Assembly: GCA_013286305.1 (NCBI GenBank)
Contig: JABDFW010000005.1
Span: forward strand, 22,030 to 86,029
DNA length: 64,000 nucleotides
Direction of reading: 5' to 3'
Source: Bacteroidota bacterium
Lineage (GTDB): Bacteria > Bacteroidota > Bacteroidia > Chitinophagales > Chitinophagaceae
Shown here: positions 19,955 to 29,773 of the stretch, piece by piece
Numbering within the stretch: the first letter of the stretch is position 1
Layout: every line of letters starts with the position of its first letter
The notes under the pieces: model-generated
What the model saw: the letters and a program-made list of their open reading frames with translations, nothing else
The model's database searches: none
Told to the model about the DNA's origin: nothing
Program-made: the position numbers and the translations under genes

Positions 19955-21362
19955 CGATATGGATGATTTATTGAGGAATGCAGCAGAAAACTATCCGCTA
20001 AGGACAAATAGTGCGAATTGGGAGAGTGTTGCCAATATTTTAAGCAGGCCGGAAAGCGCAGATGAGCTTTCACCTGTAGCAATTTTTCCTGCTTCAGGAA
20101 CAAGCAAAAGATACAAATATCTTCTATTGCTTCTTTTATTACCGGTCGGGTTTTTAACAGCCAGGTATGCCGGTTGGATGGGCAGCGGAAAAACTTTTCA
20201 GGCAACTCAAACAGGCAGTAAAATTTCAACTGTTAATTCCCAAAAACCTGCTGATGCAACAGCCGGTACCAATAACACAACTGCGAATAACAGCAGCAGT
20301 GCTGATAACAAGAGCGCTGAAGTTGTTACAAATAATAATAAGGTTGCAGGTACAACAACGAACAATAACGGAGGTATAGGATCTGAAAATGCCCGCGCAC
20401 ATGCCGCTATATCAGCTAAACAATCATCAACAGGCCAGGTTACAGAAGATCATCAGTATAATAGCGTTAATTCAGGAACAGCTGATAATGTAAAACAAGT
20501 ACCAGGGTTAAAGGACCTGCCTGCTTTGGAACAGCAGGTTGCCCGGACAGAAGAGATTGCGAAGGGTAAGGTTTACTCACCCTCAGCCCCCGTAAATAGC
20601 ACCAGCACTGCAGAGAGTGTTAACAGTAATGCAGGCGCAGAAAAGGATAACGCAACACAACCGGATGCAGTTGCGCAGAATAATCCACCGGTTGGCAAAA
20701 CCTCGCCTGATCAACAGCTAAAACCTGGCACCGGTGGAGGAAAAACGCAACCGATGGTTACAGTTCATAAAGTTAAACGTCTGTACATTGGAGCTTTTGT
20801 GGCACCGGATTTTTCTACCATAAAGTATCAGCCCGGTAGTAAAGTAGGGTTTAATTTAGGCGGGGTGATCGGATACAATTTTTCAAAAAATCTTAACGTT
20901 GAAATTGGTATAGCAAGTGATAAGAAATATTACCGGACTGATGGAAAATATTTTAATTCAACGTACCAATGGATAAATAATAAAGGCACCATTCTTAATG
21001 TTAGCGGGTACTCTACATTAACTGAATTTCCTTTAAACCTTAAATATGATTTTAAGCCGAAGAATGATGGTAACTTTTTTGTTTCAGCCGGCCTTGTTTC
21101 TTATATAGTGCACCAGGAGAATTATAATTACGAGTTTGATAAGAATAATGTTATTTCCCATTGGGATAAATCGTTAAGAATATCATCAAATAACTTATTC
21201 TCAAATGTAAGTTTTAGTGCGGGGTACGAAAGTTCGCTGGGTGGCCTTTGTAACTTTAGGATTGAACCTTATTACAGGTTGCCATTGAGGGGTATAGGCT
21301 TAGGTAACTTACCCATAACAAGCATTGGTATAAACATTGGTATAACAAAAAAAATTAAGTAA
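19938..21362 (+). CDS. Single-TM protein with C-terminal outer-membrane beta-barrel-like region, coupled to sigma factor
   Basis: Start overlaps the sigma ORF; TM YLLLLLLLPVGFLTARY; N/T/S-rich linker; FVAPDFSTIKYQPGSKVGFNLGGVIGYNFSKNLNVEIGI. Confidence 0.7.
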   Translation: MQHINDDMDDLLRNAAENYPLRTNSANWESVANILSRPESADELSPVAIFPASGTSKRYKYLLLLLLLPVGFLTARYAGWMGSGKTFQATQTGSKISTVNSQKPADATAGTNNTTANNSSSADNKSAEVVTNNNKVAGTTTNNNGGIGSENARAHAAISAKQSSTGQVTEDHQYNSVNSGTADNVKQVPGLKDLPALEQQVARTEEIAKGKVYSPSAPVNSTSTAESVNSNAGAEKDNATQPDAVAQNNPPVGKTSPDQQLKPGTGGGKTQPMVTVHKVKRLYIGAFVAPDFSTIKYQPGSKVGFNLGGVIGYNFSKNLNVEIGIASDKKYYRTDGKYFNSTYQWINNKGTILNVSGYSTLTEFPLNLKYDFKPKNDGNFFVSAGLVSYIVHQENYNYEFDKNNVISHWDKSLRISSNNLFSNVSFSAGYESSLGGLCNFRIEPYYRLPLRGIGLGNLPITSIGINIGITKKIK

Positions 21363-21464
21363 GTATATAAAAATAATTTGAAGTCTGTTTTGTTTTTTAT
21401 GTTTCCCGTAAGTTTAGCCTTGGAAAACACGATCTTTGGGGGTTCTTTTAGAGTGGTAAACTCG

Positions 21465-21494
21465 AGCCACGCTTAACCGGCGTGGCTTTTTTTT
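21465..21494 (+). terminator. Rho-independent terminator
   Basis: AGCCACGC TTAACCG GCGTGGCT T8. Confidence 0.9.
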
Positions 21495-21512
21495 GAGGTA
21501 ACAGTAATAAAA

Positions 21513-21543
21513 TTTGTTCATATCCCGCCATCGCTTATTTTTG
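21513..21543 (+). promoter_or_regulatory. Bacteroidota-type promoter for the his leader (TTTG-N19-TATTTTTG)
   Basis: TTTG at 21513-21516, 19-nt spacer, TATTTTTG at 21536-21543. Confidence 0.65.
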
Positions 21544-21547
21544 CGCC

Positions 21548-21601
21548 ATGAAAATAACAATGCATATTCATCATCACCATCATTTCTTACCACGCAGGTA
21601 A
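21548..21601 (+). CDS. hisL: Histidine operon leader peptide MKITMHIHHHHHFLPRR
   Basis: 17-codon ORF with six His codons (five consecutive) directly before an attenuator hairpin and hisG. Confidence 0.93.
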   Translation: MKITMHIHHHHHFLPRR

Positions 21602-21667
21602 GCCGGTGTTGCTGTGTGCATTACACATATAAAACAGTTTGGGCTTACCGTTAGGTAAGCCTTTTTT
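21597..21667 (+). promoter_or_regulatory. his transcription attenuator (terminator/antiterminator)
   Basis: GGTAAGCC (21597-21604) and GGTAAGCC (21654-21661) can both pair with GGCTTACC (21642-21649); the latter pair is followed by T6. Confidence 0.93.
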
Positions 21668-21683
21668 ATTTTAAATATTTGAT

Positions 21684-22538
21684 ATGAAACTTAAGATAGC
21701 AGTTCAAAAATCAGGCAGGTTGCATGATGATTCAATCAAATTGCTAAAGGAATGCGGCATTGATATAAGTAATGGAGTTAATAAACTTAAGAGTGAAGCC
21801 AGCAATTTTCCATTAGAAGTATTTTTTCTGCGGGATGATGATATTCCGCAGTATGTAGAGGATGCCGTTGCCGATATTGGCTTTGTGGGCGAAAATGTAG
21901 TGTATGAGAAGCAGAAAAAGGTTGATGTTGTGGAAAAGCTTGGTTTCGGCAGGTGCAGGCTTTCCATTGCCGTAAAACGCGGGGATGTGTATGACGGAGT
22001 AAACTTTTTGCAAGGCAAGCGCATTGCTACCAGTTATCCTGTTTTGGTTAAAGATTTTTTGCAACAAAAAGGTATTGATGCAGAGATTCATGAAATAAGC
22101 GGCAGCGTTGAAATAGCCCCGGGCATAGGTTTGGCGGAGGCCATCTGTGACCTTGTAAGCAGCGGCTCCACCTTATTTATGAATGGGTTAAAGGAAACAG
22201 AAACCATACTACATTCACAGGCGGTGCTAATAAAAAACCAACAACTGGCCTTTCCTCAGCAGGAAATATTGAACAAATTATTGTTCAGGATACAGTCAGT
22301 AAAAAAAGCAAAAAACAACAAATATATTTTGCTTAATGCCCCCAATGACAAGCTGGATGAAATAATATCGTTATTACCGGGAATGAAAAGCCCCACTGTT
22401 TTGCCTTTGGCAGATAAAGGCTGGAGCAGTGTGCACAGCGTATTGAGCGAGAATGAGTTTTGGCACATAATAGAACAATTAAAACAGGCAGGTGCACAGG
22501 GTATCCTGGTTGTGCCTATTGAAAAAATGATCGTTTGA
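21684..22538 (+). CDS. hisG: ATP phosphoribosyltransferase (long form)
   Basis: LKIAVQKSGRLHDDSIKLLKECGI, RIATSYPVL, GSVEIAPGIGLAEAICDLVSSGSTL. Confidence 0.96.
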   Translation: MKLKIAVQKSGRLHDDSIKLLKECGIDISNGVNKLKSEASNFPLEVFFLRDDDIPQYVEDAVADIGFVGENVVYEKQKKVDVVEKLGFGRCRLSIAVKRGDVYDGVNFLQGKRIATSYPVLVKDFLQQKGIDAEIHEISGSVEIAPGIGLAEAICDLVSSGSTLFMNGLKETETILHSQAVLIKNQQLAFPQQEILNKLLFRIQSVKKAKNNKYILLNAPNDKLDEIISLLPGMKSPTVLPLADKGWSSVHSVLSENEFWHIIEQLKQAGAQGILVVPIEKMIV

Positions 22539-22575
22539 AAATAAATTCGGGCAGATAAATGCAAATAGTTGGCGA

Positions 22576-23868
22576 ATGAAAATTTATATACATCCTGCTA
22601 AAGCCGAATGGCAACAAATAATTAAAAGGCCGGCATTTGATACCCTGGGCCTGCAGGACAAAGTGCGTTCTGTTTTGGATGATGTACGGCTAAATGGTGA
22701 TGACGCGGTTAAAAAATATACTAAACAATTTGAGGGGATTGAACCGGAGGGTATTTCTGTAAATGAATTTGAAATAGCAGAAGCAGAAGGGTTATTGCCG
22801 GCTGAATTAAAAGAAGCCATAAAAACGGCGGCAAAAAACATAAAGGCCTTTCATCAAAAGCAATTACAGCAACCTGAAATAATAGAAACAATGCCGGGTG
22901 TAACCTGTTGGCGAAAATCGGTAGGAATTGAGAAGGTGGGTATATATATTCCAGGCGGAACAGCGCCTTTATTTTCTACGGTGTTAATGCTGGCGATACC
23001 GGCTGTAATTGCAGGTTGCAGGCAAATTGTATTATGTACCCCGGCACAAAAAAATGGAAAAATACACCCTGCTGTTTTGTACAGCGCAGCTTTATGCGGG
23101 GTAACAAAACTATATAAAGTTGGCGGGGCACAGGCTATTGCCGCGATGGCATATGGGACTGAAACAATACCCAGGGCTGATAAAATATTTGGCCCGGGCA
23201 ACCAATATGTTACGTGTGCAAAACAATTGGTTCAGATGGATGGCGTGGCCATTGACATGCCCGCCGGCCCAAGCGAGGTTTGTGTATTGGCAGATGAAAC
23301 CGCCGATGCATCTTTTGTTGCAGCAGACCTTTTATCGCAGGCAGAACATGGAACCGACAGCCAGGTTGTTTTAATAACGGATTCGGAAGAAATGGCTACG
23401 AAAGTTATAGCTGAAACAGAAGCGCAATTGAATGTTTTGCCAAGAAAGGAAATTGCAAATGAAGCGTTAAAAAACAGCCTCGTTATTGTGTTAAAAAATA
23501 TTGAGGAAGCCATTGAACTGGTTAACGAATACGCTGCCGAGCATTTAATAATTGCATGTAAAAATGATGAAGAAATTTCACAACGCGTAATCAACGCAGG
23601 ATCAGTGTTCCTGGGCAATTATTCGCCTGAAAGTGTGGGCGATTATGCAAGCGGTACTAACCATACTTTACCAACCAATGGCTTTGCCAAAACATACAGT
23701 GGCGTGAGTGTTGACAGCTTTGTTAAAAAAATCACTTACCAAAAAGTTAGTAGGGAGGGATTGCTGAATATCGGGAAAACTGTTGAAACTTTGGCTGAAT
23801 TTGAAGGATTGGAAGCGCATAAAAATGCTGTAAGTATCAGGCTAAAGTCAATAATAGAAGGTCATTGA
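22576..23868 (+). CDS. hisD: Histidinol dehydrogenase
   Basis: VGIYIPGGTAPLFSTVLMLAIPA, DMPAGPSEVCVLAD, LLSQAEHGTDSQ, FLGNYSPESVGDYASGTNHTLPT. Confidence 0.97.
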   Translation: MKIYIHPAKAEWQQIIKRPAFDTLGLQDKVRSVLDDVRLNGDDAVKKYTKQFEGIEPEGISVNEFEIAEAEGLLPAELKEAIKTAAKNIKAFHQKQLQQPEIIETMPGVTCWRKSVGIEKVGIYIPGGTAPLFSTVLMLAIPAVIAGCRQIVLCTPAQKNGKIHPAVLYSAALCGVTKLYKVGGAQAIAAMAYGTETIPRADKIFGPGNQYVTCAKQLVQMDGVAIDMPAGPSEVCVLADETADASFVAADLLSQAEHGTDSQVVLITDSEEMATKVIAETEAQLNVLPRKEIANEALKNSLVIVLKNIEEAIELVNEYAAEHLIIACKNDEEISQRVINAGSVFLGNYSPESVGDYASGTNHTLPTNGFAKTYSGVSVDSFVKKITYQKVSREGLLNIGKTVETLAEFEGLEAHKNAVSIRLKSIIEGH

Positions 23869-23990
23869 ATCAATAATAAATGGTCATTGAGTCAATAGGT
23901 CATTGGTCATTACTACCGCAGTCTGACGGCCTCAGTCTGACTAAAAAAGGCGTAAAAAAACAGATGATGATTCTATTAATAATAAAATAC

Positions 23991-24076
23991 GATAAGCCAC
24001 AGAGTGGCGACATGTTAGTAGAAAGAAAGAAAGTGTCGGCGCCATGGGTTTTCAAGCCCCGTAGGGGCGGCATGAA
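23991..24076. repeat. Dispersed repeat copy 1 (GCCACAGAGTGGCGA...AAGCCCCGTAGGGGCGGCAT)
   Basis: Second diverged copy at 29952-30030. Confidence 0.75.
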
Positions 24077-24193
24077 AACAAACTGGGCGTTGCTCAAGAT
24101 ATAACAAAGGGTTGAAGGGTGTGACACCCGCCTGAATGACAAAGTCGGGCAGGCAAGAAAAGCCAGAGCATTACTAAAGCAGAAATAAAAAAG

Positions 24194-25252
24194 ATGTTTG
24201 AACTGGATAAACTTATAAGAGAAAACATTAAAAGACTTGTTCCTTATTCTTCAGCGCGGGATGAATTTAGCGGGGAAGCAAAAGTTTTTTTAGATGCAAA
24301 TGAAAACAGCCTGGGTTCGCCATTACCAAAATGGTACAATCGTTACCCTGACCCGCATCAACAAAAGCTTAAGGCGCTAATAAGCGTGATAAAAGGGGTT
24401 GCACCGGAACATATTTTTTTAGGTAACGGCAGTGATGAATGTATAGATCTTTTGTTCAGATGTTTTTGTGAGCCTGGAAAAGATAATACAATTATTTGCC
24501 CGCCCACTTACGGCATGTATGAAGTAAGCGCAAATATTAATGATGTTCAAGTTCGAAAAGCTCCTTTACTGGATGATTTTCAGCTTGATCTGGTACATCT
24601 TGAAAATTTAGCGGATACAAACACAAAAATAGTATGGTTGTGTTCGCCAAATAATCCAACAGGCAATTCGCTGAACCGGCAGGATGTTGAAGCAGTGCTA
24701 AACAATTTTAATGGCATCGTGGTTATTGATGAAGCATATATAAATTTTTCGAAACAAAAGAGTTTTTTGCAAGAGTTGTCGGACTACCCTAACCTGGTTG
24801 TTATGCAAACATTCAGCAAGGCATGGGGGCTGGCTGGGTTAAGGTTAGGAATTGCTTTTGCATCAACAGGCATTATAGATACCCTTGATAAGGTAAAACC
24901 ACCTTATAATATTGGGCAGGCTACACAGGAAATTGCATTACAGGCGCTTGAGAATACCGGCCAGGTAAATGACATGATACTGGAATTAACAGATATGAGG
25001 TCGGCACTGGCAGATGTACTGGCACAAATACCAACAGTTGAGAAGGTGTACCCTTCAGATGCCAATTTTATTTTGGTAAAAATAAAAGAGGCACGGAAAG
25101 TGTACGATTTTTTGCTTACAAAAGCAATTGTGGTGCGCGACAGGAGCAAGGTAAAATTGTGCGAAGATTGTTTGAGGATAACCGTAGGTACGGAAAAAGA
25201 AAATACTGACCTGGTGGATGCATTACATGAGTGGGTGTTGATGCACGTATAG
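24194..25252 (+). CDS. hisC: Histidinol-phosphate aminotransferase
   Basis: FLDANENSLGSP, IFLGNGSDECIDLLFRCFCEPG, WLCSPNNPTGNSL, QTFSKAWGLAGLRLGIA. Confidence 0.96.
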   Translation: MFELDKLIRENIKRLVPYSSARDEFSGEAKVFLDANENSLGSPLPKWYNRYPDPHQQKLKALISVIKGVAPEHIFLGNGSDECIDLLFRCFCEPGKDNTIICPPTYGMYEVSANINDVQVRKAPLLDDFQLDLVHLENLADTNTKIVWLCSPNNPTGNSLNRQDVEAVLNNFNGIVVIDEAYINFSKQKSFLQELSDYPNLVVMQTFSKAWGLAGLRLGIAFASTGIIDTLDKVKPPYNIGQATQEIALQALENTGQVNDMILELTDMRSALADVLAQIPTVEKVYPSDANFILVKIKEARKVYDFLLTKAIVVRDRSKVKLCEDCLRITVGTEKENTDLVDALHEWVLMHV

Positions 25253-25286
25253 TATTCATAATTTTATATAACTTGAAATTAATCAT

Positions 25287-26588
25287 ATGAAAAAGACATT
25301 CTTTCACTTTGTTTTGAGTACACTATTGCTGATGGCGGCAAACAGCCTGTTGGCATGTAATAACGATTCCCTCAAGACGACAAATGCGTCTGCAACACCC
25401 AAGCCCGATGCAGACAATGCAGGTTTAAAATTACCTGCAGGGTTTGGAGCATTGGTAGTTGCAGGTAACGTTGGCGAAGCCAGGCATATAGCCGTAACGA
25501 AGGAAGGCGATATATATGTAAAGCTGGCAAGCCTGAAGGGGGGCAAAGGCATATATTGGCTACATCCAAAAAGCGATGGCAAGGTTGATGAAAAGAACGG
25601 GTTTGGCAGTTATACAGGCACAGGCATGTACGTCAAGGACGGATATTTATACGCTTCATCCGACGAGGAAGTTTTTAGATATAAGTTAGATGGCGGTGAT
25701 AAAGTAATTGACCCCGCAAAGCCTGAAAAAATTGTTACTGGTTTAGTTGTACGCCACGAGCATGAAGCAAAAGCGATAACCCTGGATAACAGCGGAAATG
25801 TTTATGTGAATGTTGGCGCCTACTCTAATTCGTGCCAGGAAAAAGACCGCCAGAAAGGCTCTCCGGGCATTAAGCCCTGCCCTATACTCGATTCTGCCGG
25901 CGGTATTTGGCAATTTAAAGTGGACAAGCTTAACCAAACTTATGGTACAGGTGTACACTATGCAACCGGTTTGCGTAACGTGGTTGGGCTTGACTGGAAC
26001 AGCGATATAAACAGCTTATTTGTAATGCAGCATGGTAGGGACCAGTTGCATGACCTTTTCCCAACTATGTTTGATGATAAACAAAGCGCGGAATTGCCTG
26101 CGGAATGCATGTATCAAATACACCTGGGCTCTAATTGCGGGTGGCCTTATATATATTATGATGAATTGCAGCACAAAAAAATACTCGCCCCTGAATATGG
26201 CGGCGATGGAAAGAAAACTGCCGGTGAAGATGCGCAAGACCCTGTAGTGGCTTTCCCCGGCCATCTTGCACCAAACGGGTTATTATTTTATACAGGCAGC
26301 ATGTTTCCTGAAAAATACCAGCATGGGGCGTTTATTGCTTTCCATGGCTCGTGGAACAGGGCGCCAGAGCCACAAAAAGGATTTTTTGTTGCGTTTGTGC
26401 CATTTAAAGATGGCAAACCCAGCGGCGATTGGGAAATTTTTGCCGATGGTTTTTCGGGGTTGACCCAGGTAGATTCACCCGGGGATGCAAAGCACCGCCC
26501 ATGCGGGCTGGCACAAGGCCCGGATGGCTCCCTATATGTGTCAGACGACCAGGGCGGAACGATCTATAGAATCATGTATAGCAAATAA
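25287..26588 (+). CDS. PQQ-dependent sugar (sorbosone-type) dehydrogenase, lipoprotein-like
   Basis: LPAGFGALVVAGNVGEARHIAV, ATGLRNVVGLDWNSD, FIAFHGSWNRAPEPQKG, LYVSDDQGGTIYRI. Confidence 0.85.
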   Translation: MKKTFFHFVLSTLLLMAANSLLACNNDSLKTTNASATPKPDADNAGLKLPAGFGALVVAGNVGEARHIAVTKEGDIYVKLASLKGGKGIYWLHPKSDGKVDEKNGFGSYTGTGMYVKDGYLYASSDEEVFRYKLDGGDKVIDPAKPEKIVTGLVVRHEHEAKAITLDNSGNVYVNVGAYSNSCQEKDRQKGSPGIKPCPILDSAGGIWQFKVDKLNQTYGTGVHYATGLRNVVGLDWNSDINSLFVMQHGRDQLHDLFPTMFDDKQSAELPAECMYQIHLGSNCGWPYIYYDELQHKKILAPEYGGDGKKTAGEDAQDPVVAFPGHLAPNGLLFYTGSMFPEKYQHGAFIAFHGSWNRAPEPQKGFFVAFVPFKDGKPSGDWEIFADGFSGLTQVDSPGDAKHRPCGLAQGPDGSLYVSDDQGGTIYRIMYSK

Positions 26589-26600
26589 TAATAAAAGCTG

Positions 26601-27014
26601 ATGAAAAAAATCATTTTCAGTGTTGTCGCAATAAGCTGTTTTAGCCTATGTATTTTTGCAAAACAGGGTGATACTCCCGCGAGTATAGCAAGAGGGGAGA
26701 AATTGTACCAAACCTATTGTTTAACTTGCCACCAAAAGAGTGGTAATGGAGTGCCGCATATGAACCCGCCGCTGGTTAAAACGTCTTATGTTACGGGGGA
26801 CAAGAAAAAACTTATTACATGGGTATTAAAAGGATCAACGGAGAATATCCCCATTGATGACAAAACATACAGCAATAATATGCCTGCGCAAAATTATTTG
26901 AAAGACGATCAAATTGCTGATATACTCACCTATGTACGCAATAGTTTTGGCAATACTGCCAGTGCAATAGTCCCGGCAGACGTAAAAGCAATACGGGCGG
27001 TGGTTGTTAAGTAA
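26601..27014 (+). CDS. c-type cytochrome
   Basis: GEKLYQTYCLTCHQKSGNGVPHMNPPL, NMPAQNYLKDDQIADILTYVRNSFGN. Confidence 0.92.
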   Translation: MKKIIFSVVAISCFSLCIFAKQGDTPASIARGEKLYQTYCLTCHQKSGNGVPHMNPPLVKTSYVTGDKKKLITWVLKGSTENIPIDDKTYSNNMPAQNYLKDDQIADILTYVRNSFGNTASAIVPADVKAIRAVVVK

Positions 27015-27061
27015 AGCGGAGCAATTTTTTACCGGTAATTAAATGATTAGTAAATTTGGGT

Positions 27062-27355
27062 ATGAGAATAGAAGTAACAAAAGTACAATCATTAGGAAAG
27101 TACAAAATACATGCTGTTTTTAATGATGGCACAGAAGGAGATTATGATTTAAGTGATCTTGCCGGGAAAGGTGTATTTCAGATTTGGGAAACGCCGGGGT
27201 ATTTTGACCGGGTATTTATTAATCCTGAAAACAATGCAATTGCCTGGGATGAAGAATTAGAAATAGATACACTTAATTGCTATTTGCATATAAGGAATAT
27301 GGGTTTTGATGAATACAGAGAGCTTTTTAAACAAAACAAATATGCCTTCAGTTAG
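27062..27355 (+). CDS. DUF2442 domain protein
   Basis: MRIEVTKVQSLGKYKIHAVFNDGTEGDYDLSDL...WDEELEIDTL. Confidence 0.8.
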   Translation: MRIEVTKVQSLGKYKIHAVFNDGTEGDYDLSDLAGKGVFQIWETPGYFDRVFINPENNAIAWDEELEIDTLNCYLHIRNMGFDEYRELFKQNKYAFS

Positions 27356-27602
27356 CCGCTTTTTTGGAATAGTAATATATTTTTATTTTAAAGATCATAA
27401 CCCTCCTCACTTTCATGCTGAATATGGCGAATATACAGCGGAGATACTTATTAATGAACTTTCAGTTGGCGTTGGATATTTACCACCGCGTGTTTTAGGC
27501 TTAGTGATTGAGTGGGCACAGACTCATCAGCAGGAATTATTACAAAACTGGCAAATAACTGCTATCGGAGGTACCTTTATCCAAATTGAACCATTAAAAT
27601 AA
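27342..27602 (+). CDS. DUF4160 domain protein
   Basis: [35 protein letters not shown]; overlaps DUF2442 gene by 14 nt. Confidence 0.85.
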   Translation: MPSVSRFFGIVIYFYFKDHNPPHFHAEYGEYTAEILINELSVGVGYLPPRVLGLVIEWAQTHQQELLQNWQITAIGGTFIQIEPLK

Positions 27603-28792
27603 TGTCTTTAGAAACAGTTTCACCTGATACCTCATTGTCTTCCGTTACAACATGTAAACGTATTTTATTTATTGACCGCGACGGGACGATCATAAACGAA
27701 GCGCCACCCACTTACCAGATAGATAGCTGGGATAAGCTACAGTTTTACCCTTACGTATTTCAATACCTTTCCAGGATAGCGGCGGAGTTTGATTATGAAA
27801 TGGTAATGGTGAGTAACCAGGACGGGCTGGGCACGCCAAGCTTTCCTGAAGAAACATTTTGGCCTGTTCAAAATTTTGTGGTTAAAAGTTTTGAAGATGA
27901 AGGGGTGCATTTTTCAGCATTTTATTTTGACAGGACCTTTGCCAAAGACAATGCGCCCACACGCAAACCAAATACCGGGATGCTTACAGGGTATTTGAAT
28001 AATCCTTTCTATGATATTGAAAACTCTTTTGTAATTGGCGACAGGATAACAGATGTACAACTTGCAAAGAACCTGGGTTGCAAAGCTATTTGGCTTAACA
28101 ATGATGAAAAACTGGGTTCCGGCGAAATAAAAGATACAGTTAATGCATTACAACCAACCATCGCGCTGGAAACTAAAGACTGGAAAAGTATTTATGAATT
28201 TTTTAAACTTGGGTTAAGAACAGTTGTACACGACCGCAACACAAGTGAAACAAAAATTCATATTGAATTAAACCTTGACGGCAGCGGCAAAGCCAATATT
28301 CATACAGACCTGGGTTTTTTTGACCATATGCTTGACCAGATAGCCAGGCATGGCAAAATGGATATTGTTATTGAAACAAAAGGCGACCTGCATATTGATG
28401 AACACCATACCATTGAAGATACTGGTATTGCTTTAGGAGAAGCGTTTGCAAAAGCCCTTGCAGATAAACGCGGAATGGAGCGTTATGGCTTTGCATTACC
28501 CATGGATGAAGCCGAGGCTAAGGTGCTGATTGATTTTGGCGGAAGGAACTGGCTCGTATGGAATGCTGAATTTAAAAGAGAAAAAATAGGAGAGATGCCT
28601 ACTGAAATGTTCTTTCACTTTTTTAAATCATTTAGTGACGCGGCAAAATGCAACCTGAACGTTGAATGTAAAGGCGAGAACGAGCACCACAAAATAGAGG
28701 CTATTTTTAAAGCCTTTGCAAAAGCTATTAAGATGGCTGTTAAACGCGACCCGTTCAGTAATTATTTGCCGAGTACGAAGGGGGTGTTGTGA
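27602..28792 (+). CDS. hisB: Bifunctional histidinol-phosphatase / imidazoleglycerol-phosphate dehydratase
   Basis: [68 protein letters not shown]. Confidence 0.97.
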   Translation: MSLETVSPDTSLSSVTTCKRILFIDRDGTIINEAPPTYQIDSWDKLQFYPYVFQYLSRIAAEFDYEMVMVSNQDGLGTPSFPEETFWPVQNFVVKSFEDEGVHFSAFYFDRTFAKDNAPTRKPNTGMLTGYLNNPFYDIENSFVIGDRITDVQLAKNLGCKAIWLNNDEKLGSGEIKDTVNALQPTIALETKDWKSIYEFFKLGLRTVVHDRNTSETKIHIELNLDGSGKANIHTDLGFFDHMLDQIARHGKMDIVIETKGDLHIDEHHTIEDTGIALGEAFAKALADKRGMERYGFALPMDEAEAKVLIDFGGRNWLVWNAEFKREKIGEMPTEMFFHFFKSFSDAAKCNLNVECKGENEHHKIEAIFKAFAKAIKMAVKRDPFSNYLPSTKGVL

Positions 28793-28836
28793 GTACGAAG
28801 TAAGATTTACGAATTACGCGGTTTGTGTCACCGCAG

Positions 28837-29232
28837 CTATATGTCAACACTTAATTCACGCTTCATAATGTCTATACAAAATTTATGTTCCCGTAAAAAA
28901 TTTAGTCCAATTACACCGTCATAATCAGAAGTAATGCCATGAGATAAAAAGTCATAAACCTGTACTTCAAAATTAGTTTTGACAATTCCTAAACACTCTA
29001 AACGCTCAATGTCGTATGTTTCAACTACTATAATCCCGTTAGAAGTTTCAATTTCTTTTTCGCCTTTGCTATTTTTCAATTCGTATCCTGAAAAATATAG
29101 AACGTTGCTGTCAATGGTAGTATGCGTCGCTGCAGTATCAAGTGCAATGCGAAATTTGAATTTCCCTTCAATCGTTGCGTTTACAATGATAACGTCTTCG
29201 TCAGTAGGGAGGTCGAAGGGGAATACTTTCAT
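28837..29232 (-). CDS. Retropepsin-like aspartyl protease
   Basis: FRIALDTAATHTTID and YDGVIGLNFLREHKFCIDI, typical of clan AA single-domain aspartyl proteases. Confidence 0.75.
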   Translation of the reverse strand: MKVFPFDLPTDEDVIIVNATIEGKFKFRIALDTAATHTTIDSNVLYFSGYELKNSKGEKEIETSNGIIVVETYDIERLECLGIVKTNFEVQVYDFLSHGITSDYDGVIGLNFLREHKFCIDIMKRELSVDI

Positions 29233-29495
29233 ATTCTTCTCAATATTCCGGTTTTACGATGTTGTTTCAGATTACCGGCAAATGCGATTGTAACAGTTGA
29301 GAAACCGTCGGTTTTGTCTTTGCCAATATAACAAACTTCCTTTTTATCTTTGCTATGGTACAAAACAATCCCGCCCAGAACTGAAGCGTTTTTCATTTCG
29401 GGATTACCTAAAAGCACCCACTCGTCAGGATACAATTTTTTTACATCATCAAAAGCTATATATGTATTGCCCATAATGTTCTGTTTGAATTGCAA
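29229..29495 (-). CDS. Hypothetical protein, translationally coupled to the retropepsin-like gene
   Basis: 4-nt ATGA overlap with the downstream gene. Confidence 0.6.
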   Translation of the reverse strand: MQFKQNIMGNTYIAFDDVKKLYPDEWVLLGNPEMKNASVLGGIVLYHSKDKKEVCYIGKDKTDGFSTVTIAFAGNLKQHRKTGILRRI

Positions 29496-29671
29496 ATTTA
29501 CGTTTTTTTATCGTAGCTTTCTATTTCTGTGGATAGCTTGCCCCACAAGTTGATGGCTAAGCTTCCTTTTATAGCAGAGGTAAATTATTATTCAGTTTGT
29601 TTTAACAAGTTCTTTAACACAATCGTCTCTTATATTCTGATGCCTCATAATTTACTCCACTCTAAAATTTT

Positions 29672-29703
29672 TTTGTTCAAATCAAATTTCTGTTCCATAT
29701 TCG
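29672..29703 (+). promoter_or_regulatory. Putative promoter for the trp leader (TTTG-N20-CATATTCG)
   Basis: TTTG at 29672-29675 and a 6/8 match to TAnnTTTG at 29696-29703. Confidence 0.4.
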
Positions 29704-29710
29704 CAGTGGA

Positions 29711-29773
29711 ATGAAGAAAACAACATTAAATATTAATTGGTGGTGGCATTCAATCTCCTGTCGGGGCTTGTAA
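29711..29773 (+). CDS. trpL: Tryptophan operon leader peptide MKKTTLNINWWWHSISCRGL
   Basis: 20-codon ORF with three consecutive Trp codons just before an attenuator hairpin and trpE. Confidence 0.92.
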   Translation: MKKTTLNINWWWHSISCRGL

